Of a stretch of 11,758 nt of DNA, positions 1 to 7,290 are shown one piece after another. The position numbers and the translations under genes were made by a program. The stretch covers positions 1-11,758 of the forward strand of contig NZ_WBSL01000025.1 of assembly GCF_009377345.1 (NCBI RefSeq), in the 5' to 3' direction. This DNA is from Deinococcus terrestris (GTDB lineage: Bacteria > Deinococcota > Deinococci > Deinococcales > Deinococcaceae). The notes below the pieces were generated by a model that searched no databases, was not told the origin of the DNA, and was given only the letters and a program-made list of their open reading frames with translations. Within the stretch, counting starts at the first letter, position 1, and every line of letters begins with the position of its first letter.

Positions 1-1
1 G

Positions 2-106
2 ACCTTTCGCACCTGGTACAACCACGTCCGGCTGCACTCCGCCTTGGGCTACGCCTGCCCCTGGGCTAGGCTCTTGGAGACGGCGAAGTCTCGCAACGCC
101 GCTTGA
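2..106 (+). CDS. IS3-family transposase, C-terminal end (cut by window edge)
   Basis: Reading frame 2 from the left edge gives 34 residues to a TGA stop and contains WYNHVRLHSALGY. This is the hallmark C-terminal motif of the integrase-core (rve-type DDE) domain of IS3-family transposases, which cut and join the element's ends. Only the last part is in the window, so the catalytic D, D and E residues cannot be checked. The TGA is followed about 20 bases later by what looks like the element's right end, as usual for IS3 elements, where orfB runs almost to the inverted repeat. The family is clear; the IS150-like subgroup is inferred from the terminal sequence only. Confidence 0.85.
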   Translation, partial: TFRTWYNHVRLHSALGYACPWARLLETAKSRNAA

Positions 107-107
107 A

Positions 108-127
108 GGATTTTCTGGAGCAGTACC
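108..127 (+). repeat. Putative right terminal end of the IS3/IS150-type element
   Basis: Read inward on the minus strand, this stretch starts GGTACTGCTCCAG and resembles the TGTACTG-type tips of IS150-group inverted repeats. It sits just after the transposase stop and just before the point where LuxR homology begins (about 129), which is where an element boundary is expected. The left end is outside the window, so neither the repeat pairing nor the target duplication can be tested, and the exact junction may be off by a few bases. Confidence 0.5.
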
Positions 128-128
128 C

Positions 129-260
129 CGTGAGTTGGGAATTGCCAATCAGACCGTACAAAACGGCCTGACACGCGTGTTTCAGAAGCTGGGCGTGAGT
201 AGCCGTAACGAAGCGATTCTGTATTACTGGGACATCGCCAACAAGCCACCTATACAATGA
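129..260 (+). pseudogene. LuxR-type response regulator, 3' remnant (43 codons)
   Basis: The frame reads RELGIANQTVQN, then RVFQKLGVSSRNEA and a YYW-containing tail before TGA at 258-260. This is the second half of a LuxR/GerE helix-turn-helix: recognition helix (NQTVQNGLTRVFQKLGV) plus the last helix. In the intact family this domain binds DNA at the C-terminus of a receiver protein. The receiver and the first HTH helices are missing because IS3-type sequence directly precedes it, so the remnant cannot be functional. I infer disruption by insertion or an IS-mediated deletion. A glycine where related proteins often have a bulky residue (QNGLT) may be secondary decay. Confidence 0.75.
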
Positions 261-586
261 CGACCATGCTGCGTAAGATGATCTGTGCCCTTGCCATTCT
301 GGCTGCCAGTGTTGCGGGCGCTGGTGGCAGAGACGTGCCACTCCCCTCACGTCTCTTGCCAGACCAGGAACTCGGGCAGGCACTGTGCATCCGCAACCTT
401 CAGGGCTTCCGCACGGTGCCCGCGGGAGTCCCGGTCACTTATTCCAGGAACATCAACAACTCCGGCCATGTCGGTCAGTCGTATTTCTGGGTAGGCACGG
501 CGCGCTTTCAACAGGGCGGGCAGGTCAGGACCGTGCGGTTTACTTGCACCGTGACGAATGGCAAGGCAGCCGTGACGCTCCGCTAA
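257..586 (+). CDS. Small secreted protein of unknown function
   Basis: This encodes 109 aa. The first ~24 residues form a classic Sec signal peptide: basic start (MLRKM), hydrophobic core (ICALAILAASVAGA), small residues before the likely cut near AGAGG. The mature part is about 85 residues with only two cysteines (ALCIRN and FTCTV), which could form one disulfide in the envelope. It is beta-rich and has no motif I recognise. The ATG overlaps the stop of the luxR remnant (ATGA), so the gene was probably translationally coupled to the regulator and may have formed a unit with it; an alternative start is the ATG at 266. No good Shine-Dalgarno sequence precedes either start. With luxR destroyed, its native promoter is probably lost unless the IS supplies one. 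It ends shortly before a strong hairpin. Confidence 0.75.
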   Translation: MTTMLRKMICALAILAASVAGAGGRDVPLPSRLLPDQELGQALCIRNLQGFRTVPAGVPVTYSRNINNSGHVGQSYFWVGTARFQQGGQVRTVRFTCTVTNGKAAVTLR

Positions 587-603
587 AAGCCGGGAAGCGC
601 CAC

Positions 604-640
604 GGGAAAGGAGAGGGCTTCATTGGCCCTCTCCTTTCCC
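604..640. terminator. Bidirectional hairpin terminator between convergent genes
   Basis: The arms at 604-618 and 626-640 are perfectly complementary over 15 bp around a 7-base loop. The hairpin lies 18 bases after the stop of the rightward gene and 5 bases past the stop of the leftward gene at 646. There is no long T tract on either side, so efficiency is inferred from stem strength and position. Confidence 0.8.
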
Positions 641-645
641 ATGGG

Positions 646-1239
646 TTACGTCAGTTGGGCGATCAGCGGTACGTTCTGGATGACCATGCCTTGCCGCTGA
701 TACTGAGGCGTGCGGTTGACCAGGGCACCCAGGGAGCCTTGCGTGGTGGCATTCCAGTCAAGCCACACGCCGCCACGCTGCACCTTCACGTTGCGGAACG
801 TCACTTGCGGGTGCCGGGGCGTATAGCCGCTGGATGACGTGGCACTGTTGTCCTCCCCGCCGATCAGCATCTTGCCGGAGTAGGTTGGGGACGCCACGGC
901 GGCCGTGCGAGAGAACGTGATGCGCCCGTCCTGTACAGTCGCGTCCGCTTCCGTGCCCCGGTTGACGATCTTGACGAAGACCTCACTGGTAGGGCTCACA
1001 ATCTGGTTCTGCTGACCAAATTTGGCGTGATTGGCGAAGTAGCGCCAGACTGGGCCGTTTCCATCGCCCTTATCTGCGTAGCTGAGGCCAACTTCGTAAT
1101 AGTCGTCCAAAGCAAGAAAGAAGTTGACGAAATCATACGTGCTCAGACCCGTAGGCGTTGCTGGGACGCTAATGTATCCCTGTATGCCCGTGAAGTTCGA
1201 CTCTGCCGTGTATACCTTCACAAATTCCTGAAGAGCCAT
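646..1239 (-). CDS. Beta-rich protein of unknown function, 197 aa
   Basis: I do not recognise this family. The protein has no signal peptide or membrane segment and is rich in G, T, V, Y and aromatic residues in short alternating stretches, suggesting a beta-sandwich (lectin or carbohydrate-binding type fold). That fold assignment is an inference from composition only. The start is well supported: GGGAGGT lies a few bases upstream of ATG at 1239. A promoter-like pair (TTCAGA, 17 bp, TATACA) and a 14-bp palindrome lie upstream. It is divergent from the phosphodiester-glycosidase gene and convergent with the small secreted protein. Shared AT-rich regulatory DNA with a sugar-phosphate hydrolase gene, both lacking export signals, makes a joint role in handling a carbohydrate polymer or as phage-derived structural proteins conceivable, but nothing in the sequence proves it. 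Confidence 0.75.
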   Translation of the reverse strand: MALQEFVKVYTAESNFTGIQGYISVPATPTGLSTYDFVNFFLALDDYYEVGLSYADKGDGNGPVWRYFANHAKFGQQNQIVSPTSEVFVKIVNRGTEADATVQDGRITFSRTAAVASPTYSGKMLIGGEDNSATSSSGYTPRHPQVTFRNVKVQRGGVWLDWNATTQGSLGALVNRTPQYQRQGMVIQNVPLIAQLT

Positions 1240-1262
1240 GCTGTACCTCCCGAACCAAATTT

Positions 1263-1276
1263 GAAGTGATCACTTC
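1263..1276. promoter_or_regulatory. Perfect 14-bp palindrome, possible operator
   Basis: GAAGTGATCACTTC is its own reverse complement. It lies in the predicted 5' untranslated leader of the leftward gene, roughly 8-21 bases after the transcription start expected from the TATACA box at 1291-1296. That is a typical place for a dimeric repressor to block transcription. No cognate regulator is recognisable nearby. Confidence 0.5.
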
Positions 1277-1290
1277 TGGAGTAAGCATGG

Positions 1291-1319
1291 TGTATACAAG
1301 TCTTATTTTAAACTCTGAA
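1291..1319 (-). promoter_or_regulatory. Sigma70-like promoter for the 646-1239 gene
   Basis: On the minus strand, TTCAGA (1314-1319) and TATACA (1291-1296) are separated by exactly 17 bp. Each matches the consensus at four of six positions. The predicted start near 1284 gives a leader of about 45 bases that contains the palindrome and the ribosome binding site. Confidence 0.5.
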
Positions 1320-1348
1320 ATCTACCTCATTGCTACAAGAAATCTACA

Positions 1349-1382
1349 GGTAGAAAAGTTTTTAAAGTAAAACTTTTCTACC
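1349..1382. repeat. Inverted repeat with 14-bp arms in the divergent spacer
   Basis: GGTAGAAAAGTTTT (1349-1362) and its exact complement (1369-1382) flank a 6-base loop. It lies between the two divergent promoters rather than at a gene end, so a regulatory binding site or RNA/cruciform structure is more likely than a terminator of a nearby gene. The start of the left arm, ACAGGTAGAAAA (1346-1357), recurs with one mismatch at 1467-1478, which hints at a protein recognition element. Confidence 0.6.
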
Positions 1383-1443
1383 CGGCATAGGAAAGATCTG
1401 TGGTGCATTTTTGTTGACTGGTTTGGATGGGAAAGCAGAGATG

Positions 1444-1473
1444 TACTGGTATATTCGGATAGGCATACTGGTA
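1444..1473 (+). promoter_or_regulatory. Extended -10 promoter with flanking direct repeats
   Basis: TGGTATATT at 1447-1455 fits an extended -10 (TGnTATAAT, five of six in the hexamer) reading toward the phosphodiester-glycosidase gene; the start would lie near 1462. No convincing -35 is seen at the right distance. The octamer TACTGGTA occurs twice, at 1444-1451 overlapping the -10 and at 1466-1473 just after the expected start, 22 bases apart (about two helical turns), as expected of paired operator half-sites. The leader to the ATG at 1560 would be about 98 bases. Confidence 0.4.
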
Positions 1474-1559
1474 GAAAACGTTCTTTCTCTCAAACGGATG
1501 GATCCGCATACTGATTGCAGAAGTGGCCACTTCAATTCAGAACCACCAGGAGTGCAGAT

Positions 1560-2207
1560 ATGCCAGCCATTCGTATCCCCCGCAGCAACTTCAAAGTCCG
1601 TTTCTCTGGTGACGCCAGCGGTGCTGGTCGTCGCAATGTCCCGACGTTCGTAAGGGGCGACGCCAATGCCATCGCCGGGTCCAACTTCATGTTCTTCGAT
1701 CTCTCTACTGGAGAGCTGACTGGGCTGTTCGTACTCGATGGCGACAGGAAGCATGGCGTAACTGGGAAAAACATCGACGTGATCAGCCTTAACGGCAACG
1801 GTGCAGTGGTTTTTCACGACGAGAACAGTGCCTACTCGCAGTCGTCCAGCCTGATCTGGAGTATGGCCGCTGGACCAATCATCGTGCGAGGTGGTAATTT
1901 CACTGATGCCACCTGGGGGAAGTACAGCGTGGATCAGCTTGGTCCCACCGTCAACCGTCAGCGCATCTGCCTGGGCCTGCACAGCAGCGGCGACTATATC
2001 CTTGCCTACCGCGCCTCGATCAACCTTACGGACTTGGCCGGGTACATGAAGTCGCTGGGTTGCACGGACGCGATCGCCGGGGATGGCGGCGGCTCTGCGC
2101 AGTTGTACCTGGAAGACCGCAACACCCTGTTCGGCAGTGATGCCCGTTCGGTACACGTCATTCCGGTCGCGCTGACCAGCTACAGCTACATCAGCAGCAT
2201 TGCCTGA
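1560..2207 (+). CDS. Phosphodiester glycosidase (NAGPA-domain) family protein
   Basis: The 215-aa product is essentially one NAGPA/phosphodiester-glycosidase domain (DUF2233, PF09992), a fold that hydrolyses sugar-phosphodiester linkages. Recognisable blocks in order are AIAGSNFMFFD (37-47, where the family has the A-x-N-x-x-F segment), AAGPIIVRGG (103-112), RICLGLHSSGDYILAY (135-150) and the signature AIAGDGGGSAQLYL (171-184, the DGGGS core). The ATG at 1560 is chosen because AGGAG sits 6-10 bases ahead of it; a longer frame back to 1515 has no such site. There is no signal peptide, unusual for cell-surface NAGPA enzymes, so it may act in the cytoplasm or be carried in a phage-type particle. 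It is divergent from the 197-aa beta-rich gene and ends 20 bases before a hairpin terminator. The substrate is unknown. Confidence 0.85.
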   Translation: MPAIRIPRSNFKVRFSGDASGAGRRNVPTFVRGDANAIAGSNFMFFDLSTGELTGLFVLDGDRKHGVTGKNIDVISLNGNGAVVFHDENSAYSQSSSLIWSMAAGPIIVRGGNFTDATWGKYSVDQLGPTVNRQRICLGLHSSGDYILAYRASINLTDLAGYMKSLGCTDAIAGDGGGSAQLYLEDRNTLFGSDARSVHVIPVALTSYSYISSIA

Positions 2208-2227
2208 TTCTCTCTGGTTCCACGGTT

Positions 2228-2256
2228 GCGCCTGTGCCCTCAAAGGGCACAGGCGC
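2228..2256 (+). terminator. Hairpin terminator after the phosphodiester-glycosidase gene
   Basis: The 13-bp arms GCGCCTGTGCCCT (2228-2240) and their exact complement (2244-2256) enclose a 3-base loop, 20 bases past the stop at 2207. The stem is very GC-rich but no T run follows. It also argues against an in-frame GTG at 2234 being the start of the next gene. Confidence 0.75.
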
Positions 2257-2269
2257 GACTCTCATTACC

Positions 2270-2974
2270 ATGCTAAACACTGCTTTCATGTCCCCCGTTC
2301 ACCGCCGTTGGCTCACCGCCAGCCTGCTCAACTCTTTGGTGGCGCTACCCGTTCACGCACAAAGCGGTGACGCAGCTGCACGTACCCTGAGCTTCGACAG
2401 CCTCATGTACGCGATGTTTGCCAGCCCCTACCCGGACTTGAGCCGGAACTTCACTACGGGCACGCCCCAGGCCGCAAGCAACCTGCTGCGCTTGCGGCTC
2501 CCGCCCCCAGCACCAAGCGGCTACAAACTGCTGGGTACCTGGACGACCACACAGGCACTTGTCGAGCGGGCGGTCCGCCAGGACGACACCCGCTCCCCAG
2601 CCGCCCTGCTGCTGTACACTCGTTCCACTCCTCGACCACCGGCCAGCGCTGAACAGGGCACGGCCATTGCGATTCTCGTAGGGCGATGGTCGGGTACACC
2701 TGCCGCCCTTGCCTCTTACGAAGGGCAACTTGACCGTGCGTCCTTCAACCGCCGCTCCTGGGCAACGGGAACAATTTTCAGCTCTTGCAACGCTGTGAAC
2801 ATCGTCGTGGAGGATTACCCGCTGCTTCGGCGCGCTGTGCATCGCTCCTGCGAAGCGCAGTACCGAACGCAAGACACTTTCCTTAAAGTCAATGTGGTGA
2901 ATCTGGACGAGCAACGGGCCGTGATGGAATTGCAGCGCGCCGCAGCCGCCTTCGGACTTGTCGGCGGAAAGTAA
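2270..2974 (+). CDS. Secreted protein of unknown function, 234 aa
   Basis: From the ATG at 2270 the N-terminus is a Sec signal peptide: basic residues (HRR, 11-13), hydrophobic core (WLTASLLNSLVALPV) and a textbook VHA|Q cut after about residue 30. The mature ~204-aa protein has two cysteines (FSSCNA and HRSCEA), a likely disulfide, and no motif I recognise. Two internal stretches (AIAILVGRWSGTPAAL, NVVNLDEQRAVMELQ) look like an alternating alpha/beta fold. Neither ATG 2270 nor ATG 2288 (MSPVHRRW) has a Shine-Dalgarno sequence, so the start is uncertain and the message may be leaderless; upstream GTG 2234 lies inside the preceding hairpin and is rejected. It lies between a terminator and the Tn3-type transposon end, so it is probably transcribed alone. 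Confidence 0.7.
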   Translation: MLNTAFMSPVHRRWLTASLLNSLVALPVHAQSGDAAARTLSFDSLMYAMFASPYPDLSRNFTTGTPQAASNLLRLRLPPPAPSGYKLLGTWTTTQALVERAVRQDDTRSPAALLLYTRSTPRPPASAEQGTAIAILVGRWSGTPAALASYEGQLDRASFNRRSWATGTIFSSCNAVNIVVEDYPLLRRAVHRSCEAQYRTQDTFLKVNVVNLDEQRAVMELQRAAAAFGLVGGK

Positions 2975-3205
2975 ATTAGAAGGGGCATCCTCAATCCCTG
3001 ACAAACGCCGTTTGGGGCTGAGAAGCTACGGACGACGTTCTGCCGCTTATCTCGGTTGGCACATTGACCACCACGTCCTCTGCATTCTGAGGAGGACGGC
3101 TTGTCTAAGAACGTCTCGTCATCGAGCAAAAGCATTCCTCGTCACCCGAAAGCTAGAAACGGCCCCCTCAGACGCTCCCCAGCCAGGCTCAGCCAAGCCC
3201 CAAAC
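2975..3205. other. Non-coding spacer before the transposon end
   Basis: I see no convincing gene here. A TTG at 3101 has an AGGAGG sequence ahead of it and stays in frame with the downstream transposase. However, the translated stretch is arginine- and serine-rich with no domain and runs across the putative transposon end, so I regard it as fortuitous. A short CGTCCTC/GAGGACG inverted repeat occurs just before it. If the terminal repeat call is right, CAAAC (3201-3205) would be the left copy of a 5-bp target duplication, which needs the right end to be tested. Confidence 0.5.
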
Positions 3206-3244
3206 GGGGTCCTACGATTGCAACAACAAATCGGGCACACTAAG
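3206..3244 (+). repeat. Putative left terminal inverted repeat of the Tn3-family element
   Basis: The 39-bp stretch begins GGGGTCCTACG and ends CACACTAAG. Tn3-family ends are about 38 bp, start GGGG (often GGGGTC) and typically end TAAG at the inner side, so both extremities fit. It lies about 150 bp upstream of tnpA with the outer tip facing left, so the element extends rightward. The partner repeat was not found in the window, which limits confidence. Confidence 0.6.
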
Positions 3245-3375
3245 TGCCGAATTGCACTCTGGCATCGGTACTTCCTCCGCTGTGAGGTGAGGTGTACGCT
3301 GCGGTTGCCCTACAACACGCACCCACGGCGGCTGGCCCTCCCGTGGAAGTACCGTCACTGCCGATTCCCGGCACT
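3243..3375. other. Candidate cointegrate resolution site
   Basis: Between the terminal repeat and tnpA lie a perfect 10-bp inverted pair, CGGTACTTCC (3266-3275) and GGAAGTACCG (3345-3354), 69 bases apart, and a 5-bp pair AGTGC/GCACT (3243-3247, 3254-3258). The sequence TGCCGATT near 3358-3365 nearly repeats TGCCGAATT at 3246-3254. Transposons of the Tn4430 type carry a recombination site of roughly this size, with inverted core sites and accessory repeats bound by their tyrosine recombinase. The link is inferred from position and repeat pattern; the site could instead hold the tnpA promoter or operator. Confidence 0.4.
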
Positions 3376-3391
3376 TTTTCAGGGAGGCTCC

Positions 3392-6360
3392 ATGCAGCAG
3401 CGCTGGACCATCGACGAACTCATCGACACCTGGACGCTGCTGCCCACCGAGACCGACCTGCTGCGGAACAAGACCGGCCCCACCCGCTTGGGCTTCGCCG
3501 TCATGCTCAAGGCCTTCCAGCACGAGGGCCGTTTCCCCTACAACACCCATGAGGTGCCCGAAGCCGTCGTCGAGTACGTCGCCCGGCAGGTCGGCGTGGC
3601 GACCGACGAGTACCGGGACTTCAACTGGCGCAGCCGCAACAGCAGCTACCAGCGTCAGGACATCCGGGCGTTCTGTGGGTTCCGCGAGTTCACCACCGAG
3701 GATGCGGGCACGCTGACGGACTGGCTGAGCCAGTCCGTTGTTCCGCACGAGACCCGCTCCGGGGCTGTGACCGAAGCTGCTCTGCGCTGGCTCCGCGAAA
3801 ACGGGATCGAGCCCCCCAGCCCCGGGCGGCTCCAGCGGTTCGTGGACGCGGCGGAACGGCACTATGACCTGCGCCTGTGCCAGACCATCCACAACCGCTT
3901 GAGTACCGAACACCGGGCAGGGCTGGAGGCGCTGCTGAGGCCGACGGCGCTGGAGGAAGACCAGCCGGAAGACCACGAGGGCCAAGGCCCTCGTAGTTCA
4001 GCCCTGCAAAACCTGCGGACCAACTCGGAGAAACGCGGCGTGGAGAGCGTGGAAGAGCAGATCGAGAAGCTCCGCCTGCTCCGTCGGTTGCAGCTCCCCC
4101 AGGCCCTCTTCGCGGACGTGGCCCCCCACGTCCTGACCCGTTACCGCGAGCGGGCCTCCAATGAGTCCCCCAGCCACTTTCGTGCCCAGACCCCGTCCGT
4201 GCGTCTCACGCTGCTCGCGGCCTTCTGCGTCGCCCGCATGACAGAACTGACCGACGCCCTGGTCACGCATCTGGTGGACATGGTCCACCACATCAACGTT
4301 AAGGCCGAGCGGCGGGTGGAGCGGAACTTCGTGGCCGAGTTCCGGCGGGTCCACAACAAGGACCGCATTCTGGAGCGGTTGCTGGAGGCCGCACTGGGCA
4401 ATCCCGACGGCACAGTGCGCGAGGTGCTGTTCCCCGTCGTGGACGAGCAGACCCTGCGTGATCTGTTACGCGAGTACAAGGAGAAGGGAGGCTTCCGGCA
4501 GCAGGTCCACACCATCGTGCGCGGCACCTACCGCAGCCACTACCGCCGGATGATCCCCTGGCTGCTCACCGAGCTGTCGTTCCGGTCCAACAATCACCGG
4601 CATCAGCCGGTGATTGACGCCCTGGGCCTGCTGGGGCGATATGTGGACAGCAACGCGAGAATCTATCCGTACGAGGAACACATCCCGGTCGGTGGCGTGA
4701 TCGACCGGAACATCCGTGACCTGATTCTCGAACGGGGGCCGGATGGTGGAATGCGGGTCAACCGCGTGAATTACGAGCTGTGCGTCCTGTCCGCGCTGCG
4801 GGACGCTTTGCGGTCCCGCGAAATCTGGGTGATCGGGGCCGACAAGTACCGCGACCCCGACAAGGACCTGCCCCAGGACTTCGAAGCCAGGAAAGAAAGC
4901 TACTTCCAGGCGCTCAGACAGCCGCAGGAGGTGGATACCTTCGTGCAGGGTCTGGAGCAGCAGCTCAAGGACGCCCTGGTGATGCTGCACGACGGCCTGC
5001 CGAAGAATCCCGGCGTGCGGGTGGTCGCGCGGGACGGGGGCCGCTTCGTGGTCACGCCCCTGACCCGGCAGCCGGACCCGCCCTTCTACGACACGGTGAA
5101 GGGTGAGGTGGGGCGGCAGTTCTGGAACACCCAGTTGCTCGATGTCCTGGTCGAGGTGGACCGGCGTGCGGGGATTACCCCGCACTTCAAGAGCTTCATG
5201 ACGCGCGAGAACATGCCCCGTGACCAGCTCCAGCAGCGCTTGCTGCTGTGCCTGTACGGCCTGGGGACGAACACAGGACTGAAGCGGGTGGCCGCCGGGC
5301 AGGACGGGGTCGGGTACTCGGACCTGAAGTACGTCCGGCGGCACTACATCCACCGTGACGCGCTGCGGGCGGCGAACGCCGCAGTCGTGAACGCCACGCT
5401 GGCCGCGCGCCGCCCGGACATCTGGGGCGAGGGGACCACCAGTTGCGCCAGTGATGCCAAGAAATACGCCGCCTGGGACGGGAACCTGCGGACGCAGCGG
5501 TCCATCCGGTACGGCGGGGATGGGGTGATGATCTACTGGCACGTCGAGAGACGTGCCAGTTGCATCTACTCCAGCATGAAGTCCTGCTCCTCTTCAGAAG
5601 TGGCGGCCATGATCGAGGGGGTCCTGCGCCACTGCACCTCGCTGTCTGTCGAGAAGAACTATGTAGACACCCACGGGCAGAGCGAGCCGGGCTTCGCCTT
5701 CACCCACCTGCTGGGGTTCAAACTGATGCCCCGTCTGGCGGACATCGCCCATCAGCGGCTGTACCTGCCGAATATGGCGTTCGCGGCTCAGGTGCCGAAC
5801 TTGGCCGCTGTGCAGGCACAGCGGTCGATCCGCTGGGACCTCATCCGGCAGCAGTACGAGCCGATGGTCAAGTACGCGACGGCACTGCGTCTGGGGCTGG
5901 CCGACCCCGAGGCCATCCTGCAACGCTTCACCCGGGCCAACGCCCAGCACCCGACCTACGCAGCCCTGTGCGAACTGGGGAAGGTGCTGCGGACCATCTT
6001 CGTCTGCGAGTACCTGCACCGGGAGGAGGTGCGCCGGGAGATTCACGAGGGGCTGAACGTCATTGAAACTTGGAATGGCACGACCAACTTCATCTTCTTC
6101 GGCAAGGGCGGGGAGATCAGCACCAACAACCTCGAAGCGCAGGAAATCTCCATGCTGGCGCTGCAACTGCTGCAAAACAGCCTGGTGTACGTCAACACCC
6201 TGATGATCCAGCGAGTGCTGGGCAGCGAGACGTGGCGGCAGCGGATGACCGCCGAGGACTGGCGTGCCCTGTCGCCCCTGATGCACCACCACATCAACCC
6301 ATACGGGGAGTTCAAACTGGACCTGACTCGCAGGCTCAAGCTGGAGGTCGAGGTGGACGC

Positions 6361-6364
<4 letters not shown>
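3392..6364 (+). CDS. tnpA: Tn3-family transposase TnpA
   Basis: The 990-aa length is normal for the family (about 960-1010). The N-terminal ~165 residues match the Tn3 DUF4158 DNA-binding region ([20 protein letters not shown]..., [10 protein letters not shown]). The C-terminal ~400 residues are the Tn3 DDE domain. Likely catalytic residues are D688 in [10 protein letters not shown]759 in NYVDTHGQ and E892 in [10 protein letters not shown], with spacings close to Tn3 (D689, D765, E895). [10 protein letters not shown] and the [14 protein letters not shown] block are also typical. The enzyme binds the terminal repeats and joins element to target. ATG 3392 has AGGGAGG about 5 bases ahead; the upstream in-frame TTG at 3101 would add a meaningless 97 residues. 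The reading frame is intact, so the transposase is probably functional. Its stop overlaps the start of the recombinase gene. Confidence 0.95.
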
Positions 6365-7071
<707 letters not shown>

Positions 7072-7122
7072 CTCGGGAAAGCCTTCACTTTGCGCTTGGT
7101 AGCAGCTTCCTTAAACCACCCC

Positions 7123-7257
7123 CTACATCTGAGTGATGGCACTGCGTTTGTGGCGCAGGAACTTCTGCGCCTGATCCAGCAGCACCCCTGCATCCAGCAG
7201 AATCGTCGCCACGCTGGCAGGAAGGCGGTGCGGCATCACCATCTTCTTGCACTGGAA
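7123..7257 (-). pseudogene. Tyrosine integrase, C-terminal remnant
   Basis: The minus strand encodes 44 residues between two stops, reading MPHRLPASVATILLDAGV followed by LLDQAQKFLRHKRSAITQ. This is the box II part of a tyrosine integrase (family form about HxLRHSxATxLLxxGxxxxxxQxxLGH). The HxxR arginine is replaced (HRLPAS) and the frame stops where the catalytic tyrosine block should begin; everything before the box is absent. It is therefore a dead fragment on the opposite strand to the intact recombinase, left by another mobile element or by decay at the end of this one. Confidence 0.6.
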
Positions 7258-7290
7258 TCAAAGTTATGCTATGCGTTATTATGTATTCGA

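Noticed and set aside
1362..2243. Long minus-strand frame opposite the phosphodiester-glycosidase gene
   Set aside because: The plus strand carries clear family motifs and a ribosome binding site; the antisense frame also spans the divergent promoter area and a terminator.
2234..2269. GTG start adding 12 residues to the secreted protein
   Set aside because: It lies inside the stem of a strong terminator and would put extra residues ahead of the signal peptide.
3101..3391. In-frame TTG start with AGGAGG ahead of it, extending the transposase by 97 residues
   Set aside because: The extra residues look like random translation, cross the putative terminal repeat, and a good site with AGGGAGG exists at ATG 3392, which gives the normal family length.
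4466..5542. Long open frame on the minus strand opposite tnpA
   Set aside because: It is an antisense shadow of a GC-rich conserved gene; its translation is low-complexity in V, P, H and R with no domain.
7081..7120. CTTCAC...ACCACCCC stretch as the missing right terminal repeat of the Tn3-type element
   Set aside because: Beyond the outermost few bases it does not align with the reverse complement of 3206-3244.
7258..7290. TTATG-containing stretch as a Deinococcus radiation/desiccation response motif
   Set aside because: Only the first five bases fit; the dyad partner is absent and it lies at the end of genes rather than before one.
7072..7290. Intrinsic terminator between the convergent recombinase and NTPase genes
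   Set aside because: I found no stem with a convincing arm length or T tract.
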